Part shown: piece by piece, positions 46,539-54,843 of the stretch
Layout: the number at the start of each line of letters is the position of its first letter
Position numbering within the stretch: position 1 is the stretch's first letter
From: Gaetbulibacter_A aestuarii
Lineage (GTDB): Bacteria; Bacteroidota; Bacteroidia; Flavobacteriales; Flavobacteriaceae
Direction: 5' to 3'
NCBI RefSeq assembly: GCF_039537665.1
Contig: NZ_BAABAY010000001.1
Span: 744,001-808,000, forward strand
DNA: 64,000 nt
Program-made: the position numbers and the translations under genes
The notes under the pieces: model-generated
Told to the model about the DNA's origin: nothing
The model's database searches: none
Seen by the model: only the letters and a program-made list of their open reading frames with translations

Positions 46539-47741
46539 TTATAATAGGGATTTATAGAGATCTGCGGTTTGTTTTGCGATGGCTACCCAATCAAAATAAT
46601 CCTCCACACGCTTTCGACTGTTTTCAGCCATGGTATCCCGAAGGTCTTTATCACGAATGAGGCGATTGATACCGGCAGCCAGATCTTGTGAAAAGGTGTC
46701 CGGATCTACCGGTTCAAAAGGTGCTTCTTTTTGTTGTTCCAAAGGCACCAGGATTCCGGTTTCGTTGGGCACAACCACTTCTTTTATTCCGCCAACGGCA
46801 CTCGCTACCACGGGAGTTTTACAAGCCATAGCTTCAATATTGATGATACCGAATGGCTCATAAATAGACGGACAGCAAAATACATCCGCATGAGAATATA
46901 GCTGGATCACTTGTTCTTTTTCCAGCATCTTGTCGATCCAGATCACATTATTTCTTGTTTTCTTGACTTCGTTAACGCTGTCTTCCATTTCTTTAGCGAT
47001 CTCCTTGGTATCCGGTGCACCGGCACACAAAACAATTTGAGTATCGGGATCGATATATTTTATAGCATTCACCAGGTGAATGATGCCTTTTTGACGCGTG
47101 ATACGGCCCACGAACAATACATAAGGTTTGTTCTTATCGATGCCATAAGCATCCAGTGTATCGGTTTTATCGGTGATATTATATTGTTGAAGATTGATGC
47201 CGTTATAAATGACACTGACCTTAGTGGGATCAACATTAAAATGTTTAAGGACATCGACTTTGGTTTCTTCGGAAACAGCAATCACGGCGTCGGCCATTTC
47301 AATCGCTGTTTTTTCAACCCATGACGAAGCGTCGTAACCGCGACCTAATTGTTCCCGTTTCCAGGGGCGCAAAGGTTCTAAGGAATGGGTGGTGATCACC
47401 AGTGGTGTGCCGTAGCATAATTTCGTTAGTATGCCGGCAAATTGAGCGTACCAGGTATGGCAATGCACCACATCGGCATCTACCGGATCGGCATTCATTT
47501 GAATGCAAGTACTCAGGGTTTGAAACACTGATTTGAGTTTATCGTCGGCATGACTCAAAGCCGGGTTGTCAAAAGGAAAGCCTTTAACGGAGAGGTTGCC
47601 ATGTTTAACATCCTGATCGCCAAAACTCCGAACTTCAACGTCCATTAATTTTGATAATTCATCGGCTAGATACTCAACGTGAACACCTGCACCTCCATAA
47701 ACATAGGGCGGAAATTCTCTTGTGTAAAACAGTGTTTTCAT
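46539..47741 (-). CDS. glgM: GT4 glycogen synthase of the GlgM (maltose-1-phosphate synthase) type
   Basis: The 400-residue glycosyltransferase has the GT-B fold. Its N-terminus (TREFPPYVYGGAGVHVEYL) and central block (THSLEPLRPWKREQLGRGY) match the actinobacterial GlgA/GlgM subgroup (TIGR02149-type, GT4), not the GT5 starch synthases with KTGGL near the N-terminus. Mycobacterial GlgM was shown to use ADP-glucose plus glucose-1-phosphate to make maltose-1-phosphate, the GlgE substrate. Together with adjacent glgC and glgE this function is very likely here. A second possible role is direct glucan elongation. The nucleotide-sugar site FGIINIEAMACKTPVVAS is conserved. It is the first gene of the operon; no consensus -7 box was found upstream. 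Confidence 0.9.
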   Translation of the reverse strand: MKTLFYTREFPPYVYGGAGVHVEYLADELSKLMDVEVRSFGDQDVKHGNLSVKGFPFDNPALSHADDKLKSVFQTLSTCIQMNADPVDADVVHCHTWYAQFAGILTKLCYGTPLVITTHSLEPLRPWKREQLGRGYDASSWVEKTAIEMADAVIAVSEETKVDVLKHFNVDPTKVSVIYNGINLQQYNITDKTDTLDAYGIDKNKPYVLFVGRITRQKGIIHLVNAIKYIDPDTQIVLCAGAPDTKEIAKEMEDSVNEVKKTRNNVIWIDKMLEKEQVIQLYSHADVFCCPSIYEPFGIINIEAMACKTPVVASAVGGIKEVVVPNETGILVPLEQQKEAPFEPVDPDTFSQDLAAGINRLIRDKDLRDTMAENSRKRVEDYFDWVAIAKQTADLYKSLL

Positions 47742-48069
47742 ATATAAAAGATAGTAGTAACAATTGGATTAAAAGCGCAGCAAAAAAGAAAAGTAGCACA
47801 CAAAGCGGGCGGATTTGTGCTGCAAATTGTTAATAACCCTAAGGCAGAGCAGCAAAACGAATCCGTTATACCAATGTTTTTAAAACGGCGTATTCATCAG
47901 TGTTTTGTTGCGTTTTTAATTGTTTTAGTACTTCGTTGTCATAAACATACAAAATATTTATTAACAATTAAGGGCGTCGTTCATTTTTCAGGAAAATGAT
48001 GCGTTTTGCCACAAAAGCCTGTTATTTTCTAATGAAAGTTGAGAAATGAGGGATATGGTTTAAAACCTT
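47742..48069. other. 328-bp intergenic region upstream of the glycogen operon
   Basis: Between glgM (-) and lepA (-) there is no convincing gene. It should hold the glgM promoter, but no TAnnTTTG match is seen on the minus strand at a usable distance. An imperfect inverted repeat (AGCACA at 47795-47800 with TGTGCT at 47816-47821) is the only structure noticed. Short reading frames here lack homology-like features. Confidence 0.5.
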
Positions 48070-49866
48070 TTAATCATTTAGCTTCAAAACAGCCATGAAC
48101 GCTTGCTGAGGTATTTCAACATTACCTACCTGGCGCATGCGTTTTTTACCTTTTTTCTGTTTTTCAAGCAGTTTACGCTTACGCGAAATATCGCCACCGT
48201 AACATTTGGCGGTAACATCCTTACGGAGTGCTTTAACGGTTTCCCTGGAAATAATTTTCGCTCCGATAGCCGCCTGAATTGGAATGTCGAATTGTTGACG
48301 CGGGATGAGTTCTTTCAGTTTCTCACACATCTTACGGCCAATACTTTGCGCATTATCCGCGTGAATTAATGCAGACAAGGCATCCACAGGCTGGGCATTT
48401 AAGAGAATATCCAAACGCACCAGTTTAGATGGTTTCATACCTATGGGGTGGTAGTCGAAAGAGGCATAACCTTTCGAAACGGTTTTTAAGCGGTCGTAAA
48501 AATCGAATACGATCTCTGCCAAAGGCATTTCAAAAGTTAGTTCCACACGTTCAGTTGTAAGATACGTTTGGTTCGTAATGATGCCGCGTTTTTCAATACA
48601 TAACGACATCACATTACCAACAAAATCGGCTTTTGTAATGATGGTTGCCTTGATGTAAGGTTCCTCCACACGATTTAGTGTAGAAGGATCCGGCAGATCG
48701 GACGGGTTATTAACGATGATAGCTTGATCCGGCGTTTTATTGGTATACGCGTGGTATGATACGTTAGGCACCGTTGTGATCACGGTCATATCGAATTCAC
48801 GTTCCAAACGTTCCTGAATGATTTCCATGTGTAGCATCCCTAAGAATCCGCAACGGAAACCAAAACCTAAAGCGGCAGAACTTTCCGGTTGAAAAACCAG
48901 CGAGGCATCATTTAACTGTAGTTTTTCCATAGAAGCCCGAAGATCTTCATAATCTTCCGTGTCTACAGGATAAATTCCTGCGAATACCATGGGTTTCACA
49001 TCTTCAAAACCGGCCACCATATTGGTTGTTGGGTTCTCAAAATCGGTAATGGTATCACCAACTTTTACTTCCTTTGCCGTTTTGATCCCTGTGATCAAAT
49101 AACCTACGTCACCTGTTTTTACCGATTGTTTAGCAAGTTGGCGCAGTTTTAAAGTGCCAACCTCATCAGCGTAATAATCCTTACCTGTGGCAATGAATTT
49201 AATATGCTGTCCTTTTTTTATTTCACCATTGATAACTCTAAAAAAAGTTTCAACACCTCGAAACGTGTTATAAACGGAATCAAAGATTAAGGCTTGTAGA
49301 GGCGCATTCGGATCACCTTTGGGTGCAGGAACACGTTCAATAATAGCTTTTAGAATATTTTCCACGCCAAAACCGGTTTTCCCCGAAGCGTGGATCACTT
49401 CCTCAGGATCGCAACCCAAAAGGTCAACAATATCATCAGTAACTTCTTCAGGATTCGCGCTTGGCAGATCTACTTTATTCAACACAGGAATAATTTCCAG
49501 ATCGTTTTCTAAAGCGAGGTATAGGTTTGAAATGGTTTGCGCCTGGATACTTTGCGCCGCATCCACGATCAAAAGAGCGCCTTCACACGCGGCAATCGAG
49601 CGGGATACTTCATAAGAAAAATCCACATGACCCGGGGTATCAATGAGGTTAAGCACATAGTGTTCACCTTCATAAACATAATCCATTTGGATAGCGTGCG
49701 ATTTAATGGTGATCCCACGTTCGCGCTCCAGATCCATATTGTCCAAAAGCTGATCCTGCTTCTCGCGGTCGGTCACCGAACCGGTAAAATCCAACAAGCG
49801 ATCTGCCAGGGTACTTTTCCCGTGGTCGATATGCGCAATGATACAAAAGTTTCTAATGTGCTTCAT
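48070..49866 (-). CDS. lepA: Elongation factor 4 (LepA)
   Basis: This translational GTPase of 598 residues is linked to ribosome assembly and back-translocation. The G1 motif is AHIDHGKSTL (about residues 9-18), G3 is DTPGHVDF, G4 NKVDLP, followed by domain 2, EF-G-like domains and the LepA-specific C-terminal domain ending RKRLLEKQKKGKKRM and then QAFMAVLKLND. Length matches the family exactly. A consensus -7 box lies at 49895-49902. Confidence 0.98.
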   Translation of the reverse strand: MKHIRNFCIIAHIDHGKSTLADRLLDFTGSVTDREKQDQLLDNMDLERERGITIKSHAIQMDYVYEGEHYVLNLIDTPGHVDFSYEVSRSIAACEGALLIVDAAQSIQAQTISNLYLALENDLEIIPVLNKVDLPSANPEEVTDDIVDLLGCDPEEVIHASGKTGFGVENILKAIIERVPAPKGDPNAPLQALIFDSVYNTFRGVETFFRVINGEIKKGQHIKFIATGKDYYADEVGTLKLRQLAKQSVKTGDVGYLITGIKTAKEVKVGDTITDFENPTTNMVAGFEDVKPMVFAGIYPVDTEDYEDLRASMEKLQLNDASLVFQPESSAALGFGFRCGFLGMLHMEIIQERLEREFDMTVITTVPNVSYHAYTNKTPDQAIIVNNPSDLPDPSTLNRVEEPYIKATIITKADFVGNVMSLCIEKRGIITNQTYLTTERVELTFEMPLAEIVFDFYDRLKTVSKGYASFDYHPIGMKPSKLVRLDILLNAQPVDALSALIHADNAQSIGRKMCEKLKELIPRQQFDIPIQAAIGAKIISRETVKALRKDVTAKCYGGDISRKRKLLEKQKKGKKRMRQVGNVEIPQQAFMAVLKLND

Positions 49867-49894
49867 AAAGAAATACCTGCCTCAATTTAGGTTG

Positions 49895-49902
49895 CAAATA
49901 TA
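49895..49902 (-). promoter_or_regulatory. -7 box of lepA (TATATTTG)
   Basis: This is an exact TAnnTTTG match on the minus strand, 28 bases before the lepA ATG. Confidence 0.55.
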
Positions 49903-49988
49903 GCTGTTTTTATCTGGAATAATTTATAGATTTTATCTTAGCTTTCATGAATATTTTTGAATAAAAATGCTGTAATCCTATCTAAGTC

Positions 49989-50007
49989 AAAATTGTAGTA
50001 CTTTTAA
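49989..50007 (+). promoter_or_regulatory. Candidate promoter of the DUF4345 gene, copy 1 of a shared 19-mer
   Basis: AAAATTGTAGTACTTTTAA contains TACTTTTA (one base from TAnnTTTG). The same 19-mer with one mismatch (C for T at position 8) recurs at 50425-50443 before the next gene. Confidence 0.45.
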
Positions 50008-50028
50008 GAAGAATCCAAAGCCATAGCC

Positions 50029-50415
50029 ATGCTAAAAACCAAAGACGATATTCGCACCAAAATTCACCTGCTTATCTCTGTTTTTGTGGTCATTCCCGTA
50101 GCACTTGTTTATGGTTTTTATCCGGAAGTGTTGTTTCAGGTTCCGGTAACGGAAATCAACCAGCTGAACAGCCTGAAAGCTCTAATGGGCGTCTATCTGG
50201 GGTTTTCATATTTATGGTTGTCGGGTGTTTTTAGTCCCCGGTTTTTAAAAGCGGCTTTAATGAGCAATGTGGTGTTTATGTTGGGTTTGGGCAGTGGTCG
50301 CTTAATAAGCCTTATTCTTGATGGTTTTCCGTCGCCTTTATTCACGGTTGGTACGGCCGGAGAGCTTATTTTGGGATTTTACGGACTTTCGGTGCTTTAC
50401 AACGAAAAAAAGTAA
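50029..50415 (+). CDS. DUF4345 family small membrane protein
   Basis: The 128-residue product has four predicted membrane helices (about 15-32, 48-68, 75-95, 105-123). The family pattern shows in SLKALMGVYLGFSYLWLSG and GELILGFYGL. DUF4345 proteins are small integral membrane proteins of unknown function, common in Bacteroidota and Alphaproteobacteria. It is alone, with its own promoter-like 19-mer upstream and another between it and the following gene. Confidence 0.82.
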   Translation: MLKTKDDIRTKIHLLISVFVVIPVALVYGFYPEVLFQVPVTEINQLNSLKALMGVYLGFSYLWLSGVFSPRFLKAALMSNVVFMLGLGSGRLISLILDGFPSPLFTVGTAGELILGFYGLSVLYNEKK

Positions 50416-50424
50416 AGGGAGATT

Positions 50425-50443
50425 AAAATTGCAGTACTTTTAA
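50425..50443 (+). promoter_or_regulatory. Candidate promoter of the T9SS type A protein gene, copy 2 of a shared 19-mer
   Basis: AAAATTGCAGTACTTTTAA is 18/19 identical to the element before the DUF4345 gene. It is 31 bases before the next start codon. Confidence 0.45.
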
Positions 50444-50473
50444 TTTGCTATTAATCTTTAATCAACCACCCTT

Positions 50474-51655
50474 ATGAGAACATTAATACTCTCACTTTTA
50501 GTCTTGTTCGGAATACAACGTAGTTTTAGTCAGGTAACAGATGCCACCACTTTATACGATCTCGACCAGGATTCTGTTCCTGAATCTTCAGGAGTCATTT
50601 ACTACAATAACAAAATTATTACCCATAACGATTCAGGAGGCGAAAACAAATTATATGAAATGGACCCCTCCTCATCCACAATAACCAGAAGAGTGATCAT
50701 TTCCAATGCAACTAATGTCGACTGGGAGGATATTACGCAGGACGACAATTATATCTACATTGGCGACATAGGAAATAACGAAGGCATCCGCACCGACTTG
50801 AAGATCTATAAAATAAGCAAAACAGATTATGATGCTTCGGATACCGTAACCGCTGTAACCATCAACTTTGATTATGCGGCTCAAACAGTTTATACCTCAA
50901 ACCCCGAAGCAACCCAGTGGGATGCGGAAACCTTAATTTCCATGGATGCGAACAATTTGCTTATCATCAGCAAAAACTGGGATACCCACGTGGCACAAGC
51001 CTATCTGGTACCCAAAAATCCCGGAACAGGAACCTATCATTTAAGTCCGGAACCAAGCACCTTACCTGATGCTTTGGGAAATTACGACCTGATCACAGGC
51101 GGTACGTATAATCCGCTAACCAACAAGGTGTATTTGATTGGTTATACTTCGAACACCAACACTTTTAATGTATTACAACCCTTTATTTATGAATGTAGTG
51201 GTTTTACAGGTACCGATGTCTTTTCAGGAACGAATACACGGTTTGATATTTCAGGGTCTTCCTTAGGTAATTTTAGTTACGAACAAACGGAAGGGATTGC
51301 TTATGTTGATGCTAACACTTACTATGTAACTTCAGAGTATTTTAATCGAAGTTATATGGGTTTTACGCTTCAAGATACAGGTAAACTGATTGAAGTCACC
51401 ACTTCAGACACTGCCTTATCCGTAGATGATTTCAATTCTGACACCATCCAATTATATCCCAATCCAACAACTGATGTCGTTCAAATCAATAGTCAAAACC
51501 TGGTTCAGACCGAAGTTTTTAATCTGCAGGGACAACGCGTTTTAAATACAAATAACCGTAACATTGATTTGAGTACTTTCAATCCTGGGATGTACCTCTT
51601 TAAAATCACCCTAAACGATCATCAAGTGGCCTTAAAAAAAGTGATTAAATATTAG
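50474..51655 (+). CDS. Secreted protein with T9SS type A sorting domain
   Basis: The 393-residue protein starts with a signal peptide (cleavage near residue 19, RSFSQ). The body, about 20-310, is rich in beta strands with repeated Y-x-GDIGNN/TYYVTSEY-type blades, suggesting a beta-propeller. The C-terminal 75 or so residues are a classical type A sorting domain (LYPNPTTDVVQI, then VFNLQGQRVL, then GMYLFKI, ending ALKKVIKY), so the protein is exported by the type IX system and the tail is removed. Enzymatic role is unknown. Confidence 0.9.
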   Translation: MRTLILSLLVLFGIQRSFSQVTDATTLYDLDQDSVPESSGVIYYNNKIITHNDSGGENKLYEMDPSSSTITRRVIISNATNVDWEDITQDDNYIYIGDIGNNEGIRTDLKIYKISKTDYDASDTVTAVTINFDYAAQTVYTSNPEATQWDAETLISMDANNLLIISKNWDTHVAQAYLVPKNPGTGTYHLSPEPSTLPDALGNYDLITGGTYNPLTNKVYLIGYTSNTNTFNVLQPFIYECSGFTGTDVFSGTNTRFDISGSSLGNFSYEQTEGIAYVDANTYYVTSEYFNRSYMGFTLQDTGKLIEVTTSDTALSVDDFNSDTIQLYPNPTTDVVQINSQNLVQTEVFNLQGQRVLNTNNRNIDLSTFNPGMYLFKITLNDHQVALKKVIKY

Positions 51656-51693
51656 CCGGAAAACGAAGCATCTGTTTTTAATTTAAAAAACCT

Positions 51694-51701
51694 TAATTTT
51701 G
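51694..51701 (+). promoter_or_regulatory. -7 box of dusB (TAATTTTG)
   Basis: This exact TAnnTTTG match lies 17 bases before the TTG start codon, implying a leader of only about 10-12 bases. Confidence 0.6.
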
Positions 51702-51718
51702 CGGCAAATTACACCCGC

Positions 51719-52714
51719 TTGGTTAAAATTGATAACATAGAACTACCTGATTTCCCGCTGCTTCTGGCACCTATGGAAGACGTGAGTGATCCGCCGTTTC
51801 GCGCGCTCTGTAAAGAGCAAGGCGCCGATGTGGTGTATACCGAGTTTGTATCCAGTGAAGGCCTGATCCGCAACGCTGCGAAAAGCGTTATGAAGTTGGA
51901 TATCTATGAAAAGGAGCGTCCGGTGGGCATTCAAATCTTTGGAGCCAATCTTGATAGTATGTTGCAAACCGTAGATATCGTAGAGAAATCCAACCCGGAT
52001 ATTATCGATATCAATTTTGGCTGTCCCGTTAAAAAAGTGGTGAGCAAAGGTGCCGGCGCCGGTATTTTAAAGGACGTTTGCCTGATGGAAAAACTCACCT
52101 CCGAAATGGTAAAGCGCACCAACCTGCCCATTACCGTAAAAACACGTTTGGGCTGGGACCATAATTCTATAAAAATCGTGGAAGTAGCCGAACGTTTGCA
52201 GGATGTTGGCTGTAAGGCTATTTCAATTCATGGGCGTTCCCGAGCGCAGATGTACAAAGGTGAAGCCGACTGGAAACCTATTGCTGCCGTAAAGAACAAC
52301 CCACGTATGCATATTCCTGTATTCGGAAACGGCGATGTTGACAGTCCGGAAAAAGCTGCCGAAATGCGTGATAGCTACGGACTTGACGGTGCCATGATCG
52401 GGCGCGCCAGTATCGGGAATCCGTGGTTTTTCAAGCAGGTGAAACACTATTTTGAAACCGGTGAACATTTAGCGCCTATTCCTATGCACGAACGTGTGGA
52501 AGCTGCACGTCGCCACCTCCAAATGGCCATTGAGTGGAAAGGGGAAACCCTGGGTGTTTTCGAAACCCGCCGCCATTATACAAATTATTTTAAAGGGATT
52601 CCGCACTTCAAGGAATACCGCACCAAAATGGTAACCAGCGATCGCGCCGAAGACGTTTTTGCGGCCTTCGATGAGGTATTGGAGAAGTTTGGGGATTATC
52701 AGTTTTCTGAATAA
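51719..52714 (+). CDS. dusB: tRNA-dihydrouridine synthase (DusB-type), TTG start
   Basis: This flavoenzyme reduces uridines in tRNA D-loops. The 331-residue TIM-barrel protein has the FMN-site LAPMEDVSDPPFRAL, the active-site cysteine in DINFGCPVKKVVSKGAGAGIL (cysteine near residue 100) and the GNGDV phosphate-binding motif. The start is TTG at 51719; no in-frame ATG precedes the conserved LAPMEDVSD block, and the TAATTTTG box 17 bases upstream fits it. It is followed by two tandem GTCATT repeat elements. Confidence 0.94.
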   Translation: MVKIDNIELPDFPLLLAPMEDVSDPPFRALCKEQGADVVYTEFVSSEGLIRNAAKSVMKLDIYEKERPVGIQIFGANLDSMLQTVDIVEKSNPDIIDINFGCPVKKVVSKGAGAGILKDVCLMEKLTSEMVKRTNLPITVKTRLGWDHNSIKIVEVAERLQDVGCKAISIHGRSRAQMYKGEADWKPIAAVKNNPRMHIPVFGNGDVDSPEKAAEMRDSYGLDGAMIGRASIGNPWFFKQVKHYFETGEHLAPIPMHERVEAARRHLQMAIEWKGETLGVFETRRHYTNYFKGIPHFKEYRTKMVTSDRAEDVFAAFDEVLEKFGDYQFSE

Positions 52715-52717
52715 GTT

Positions 52718-52913
52718 CTCGTAATGACGAAACGGTACGTCATTACGAGCATAGCGAAGTAATCTTTTTGTTTGGAGTTCTATTCATGAGATTGCCGCGT
52801 CGCTCACTCCTCGCAATGACGAAACGGAACGTCATTACGAGCATAGCGAAGTAATCTGTTAATTGAGAGTTCTATTCATGTGGTTGCTGCGCCGTTGTGC
52901 TCCTTGCAATTCC
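52718..52913. repeat. Tandem pair of GTCATT/AATGAC inverted-repeat elements
   Basis: Element 1 is 52739-52820 (82 bp) and element 2 is 52831-52913 (83 bp, right end degenerate). Each starts GTCATTACGAGCATAGCGAA and ends in its imperfect inverse (CTCGCAATGAC in element 1). They are separated by the 10-mer GAAACGGAAC; a near-identical 10-mer (GAAACGGTAC) and a leftover right end (CTCGTAATGAC, 52718-52728) precede element 1. The junctions form strong hairpins with 12-bp stems. The block lies between convergent dusB and acyltransferase genes and supplies the last codons of the latter. Confidence 0.85.
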
Positions 52914-53999
52914 GGTATAATTAGACGCTTTGTTTTGTTTAGAAAGCTTCCAATTCCATTTCAATCCAAAAAGTGGGCGTAAAAATGAAATCCGTCTGAT
53001 TATAAATTCATAAAGGACCATGCAAACCGAAAAGGTAATCAGAGTTATAGCTATAAATTTCCATACCGGATGAAGCGCTAAAGGTAAAATAATGACGGCC
53101 GCTCCAAACAGCACAAACATATGAATGATATATACCGGATAAGCGGCCTGACTTAAATACTGTAATCTGGCACTTGGTTTATTGAGGTATTGAAATCCGA
53201 TTCCAAATACTGCTAAAATCCATCCGTTAAACTCCACGGCTTTTAAATAATACATAAGATCTGTTTCTCCGTTTGTCAATCGTAGCGCGAATAATACGGA
53301 TGCTATAATGAGATATAACCATTTCCATTTAGAAACTGTTTGCCAAAATGATCTTCCGCTGTAAACGAATAAAAAACCGAACAGAAAAGCTAAAAGCCCA
53401 AGAAAAAATCCATGCCATGTCTGTGCATATAATTCAAATAATTGAGGTTTCACCAAAACCAATTCAGCCATATAAAAAAGCGCAACTGTTAAAGGTGCCA
53501 GGGCAAAAGACATGAATTTGGATAAGATCTTTTTGAACCTTCCGTTTTCGTGCTTTTTCAAATAAAAAAATAAGGGGGAAAGGATAATGACATAAGCAAA
53601 AATGTTTCCCAAGAACCAAAGATGTGCACTACCCGGATAATGGGTTAAAGGTAAATTGTAAAACTTTTGAAACAGCCAGACATGAATGGGGGTGATGGCT
53701 AAAAACCCAAACACGAACGGTATAAAAATTCGTTTGGTACGTTCTAATAGTAATTGCTTCCAGTTTCTTTTTCTCATGGCGAAATACAAACCCATTCCGG
53801 ATACATAAAATAGTAAAGGAATGCGCCACACATTGAGCATCGTCATAGGCGTCCAAAGCCAGGAAATAGAGTCATCATTTTTTATGAATCCGATGAACAA
53901 GGCCCAGGGTTGAAATAGGATAGCGATATGGTATATGAGTAATAAACCTATGGCGATAACCCGGATCCAATCGATGTCGTAACGTCTTTGAGTTTTCAT
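52872..53999 (-). CDS. Acyltransferase family 3 membrane protein
   Basis: The 375-residue integral membrane protein has about ten helices of the Acyltransf_3/OpgC type. The catalytic histidine is in LLIYHIAILF near the N-terminus and the arginine-rich RYDIDWIRVIA start is typical. Such proteins O-acetylate or succinylate surface glycans or lipids; the substrate is unknown. I chose the ATG at 53999 (MKTQRRYD) over the one at 54011, which adds four residues. The final 16 or so residues (NYTGIARSTTAQQPHE) are encoded by a GTCATT repeat element, so the original C-terminus was probably replaced. The ankyrin gene ends 6-18 bases upstream, and the two form an operon. Confidence 0.85.
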   Translation of the reverse strand: MKTQRRYDIDWIRVIAIGLLLIYHIAILFQPWALFIGFIKNDDSISWLWTPMTMLNVWRIPLLFYVSGMGLYFAMRKRNWKQLLLERTKRIFIPFVFGFLAITPIHVWLFQKFYNLPLTHYPGSAHLWFLGNIFAYVIILSPLFFYLKKHENGRFKKILSKFMSFALAPLTVALFYMAELVLVKPQLFELYAQTWHGFFLGLLAFLFGFLFVYSGRSFWQTVSKWKWLYLIIASVLFALRLTNGETDLMYYLKAVEFNGWILAVFGIGFQYLNKPSARLQYLSQAAYPVYIIHMFVLFGAAVIILPLALHPVWKFIAITLITFSVCMVLYEFIIRRISFLRPLFGLKWNWKLSKQNKASNYTGIARSTTAQQPHE

Positions 54000-54017
54000 T
54001 GTGCTGCGCATTAAAAA

Positions 54018-54608
54018 TTATTGTAGCATCATGGCTATCACTGGTCTTGCTTTTTGTAAAGCATCAAGGTCTAACTCAAAACCCATCGGACTCAATTGCT
54101 GGTTTAGCATATCATAAACAGGCTTTACTTCGTTGAAGTCCATGATTATAGATTCTCTTGGTGTGGCGCCGTATTTGTTACGAATTCCTTTATCGGCATT
54201 GGCGTCAATTAAAAGCTGAACAATTTCAATGCGGCCTAAAAAAGCGGCAACATGTAAGGCTGTGGCACCATCGTTATTTTTAATCGATAAATCAGCATGA
54301 GCATCGATAAGCGCTTTTGCAATTTCGGGTTTATTAAAAGTGGCAGCGCTTATTAAAGGTGTTGAGCCTCCAAGAGGTTCCTTTTCATTGAGATTTGTTC
54401 CAGCTTTTATATGTTGTTTTACAGCGTCGATATTTCCGGTGATTACAGCAGTTTGGATATCGACATTTGGTTTTTCAATGGTGCTTTCCAGTTTACTGAA
54501 GGGTTCGTTTTTTTCTTCCTCAGAGGTTCTGCAAGAACTCACAAGCAATACAGTTAAAAGCATTACAATAGGGGTTAATTTGATTGCGATAATGTTGATC
54601 GTTTTCAT
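54018..54608 (-). CDS. Ankyrin-repeat lipoprotein
   Basis: The 196-residue protein has a hydrophobic signal with lipobox VSSC (cysteine about residue 26). A charged linker and three to four ankyrin repeats follow at about 55-160 (for example GGSTPLISAATFNKPEIAKA and GATALHVAAFLGRIEIVQL). It is probably a membrane-anchored periplasmic or outer-membrane protein that binds a partner. It is divergent from the AraC-TPR regulator gene and directly upstream of the acyltransferase gene, so it is a likely target of that regulator. Confidence 0.85.
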   Translation of the reverse strand: MKTINIIAIKLTPIVMLLTVLLVSSCRTSEEEKNEPFSKLESTIEKPNVDIQTAVITGNIDAVKQHIKAGTNLNEKEPLGGSTPLISAATFNKPEIAKALIDAHADLSIKNNDGATALHVAAFLGRIEIVQLLIDANADKGIRNKYGATPRESIIMDFNEVKPVYDMLNQQLSPMGFELDLDALQKARPVIAMMLQ

Positions 54609-54726
54609 GATTTAAAAAATTTAATTTATACTGTTTTGATTTTGTATTACAAAGTTCCGGTGATCCACGACGCAGGACTAAACAGTTAAGCGGCAATATG
54701 TAAAAGCTTTGAATCAGACATAAAAA

Positions 54727-54756
54727 TTATGACGCAGCAATATCACTTATGACGCA
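54727..54756. promoter_or_regulatory. Candidate operator: two direct TTATGACGCA repeats 20 bp apart
   Basis: TTATGACGCA occurs at 54727-54736 and again at 54747-54756, exactly two helical turns apart. A related ACGACGCA is at 54667-54674. They lie in the divergent region between the ankyrin/acyltransferase operon and the AraC-TPR gene. AraC-type regulators typically bind direct repeats with about 20-21 bp spacing. Confidence 0.5.
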
Positions 54757-54843
54757 ATTGGCTAATTTTTTTACTGAAAAGCAGTGGTTTAACGGAGGCT
54801 CTTTTGAATTAAATTTTCTACTTTAGTTTTCTTAAAAGAAATC

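Noticed and set aside
47651..47999. Two short plus-strand frames upstream of the glycogen operon
   Set aside because: They have no conserved-looking sequence; one overlaps the glgM start and both lie in the promoter region.
52718..52913. CRISPR-like or attachment-site interpretation of the tandem repeats
   Set aside because: There are only two units, internally palindromic and about 82 bp with a 10-bp spacer; no cas genes or integrase are near.
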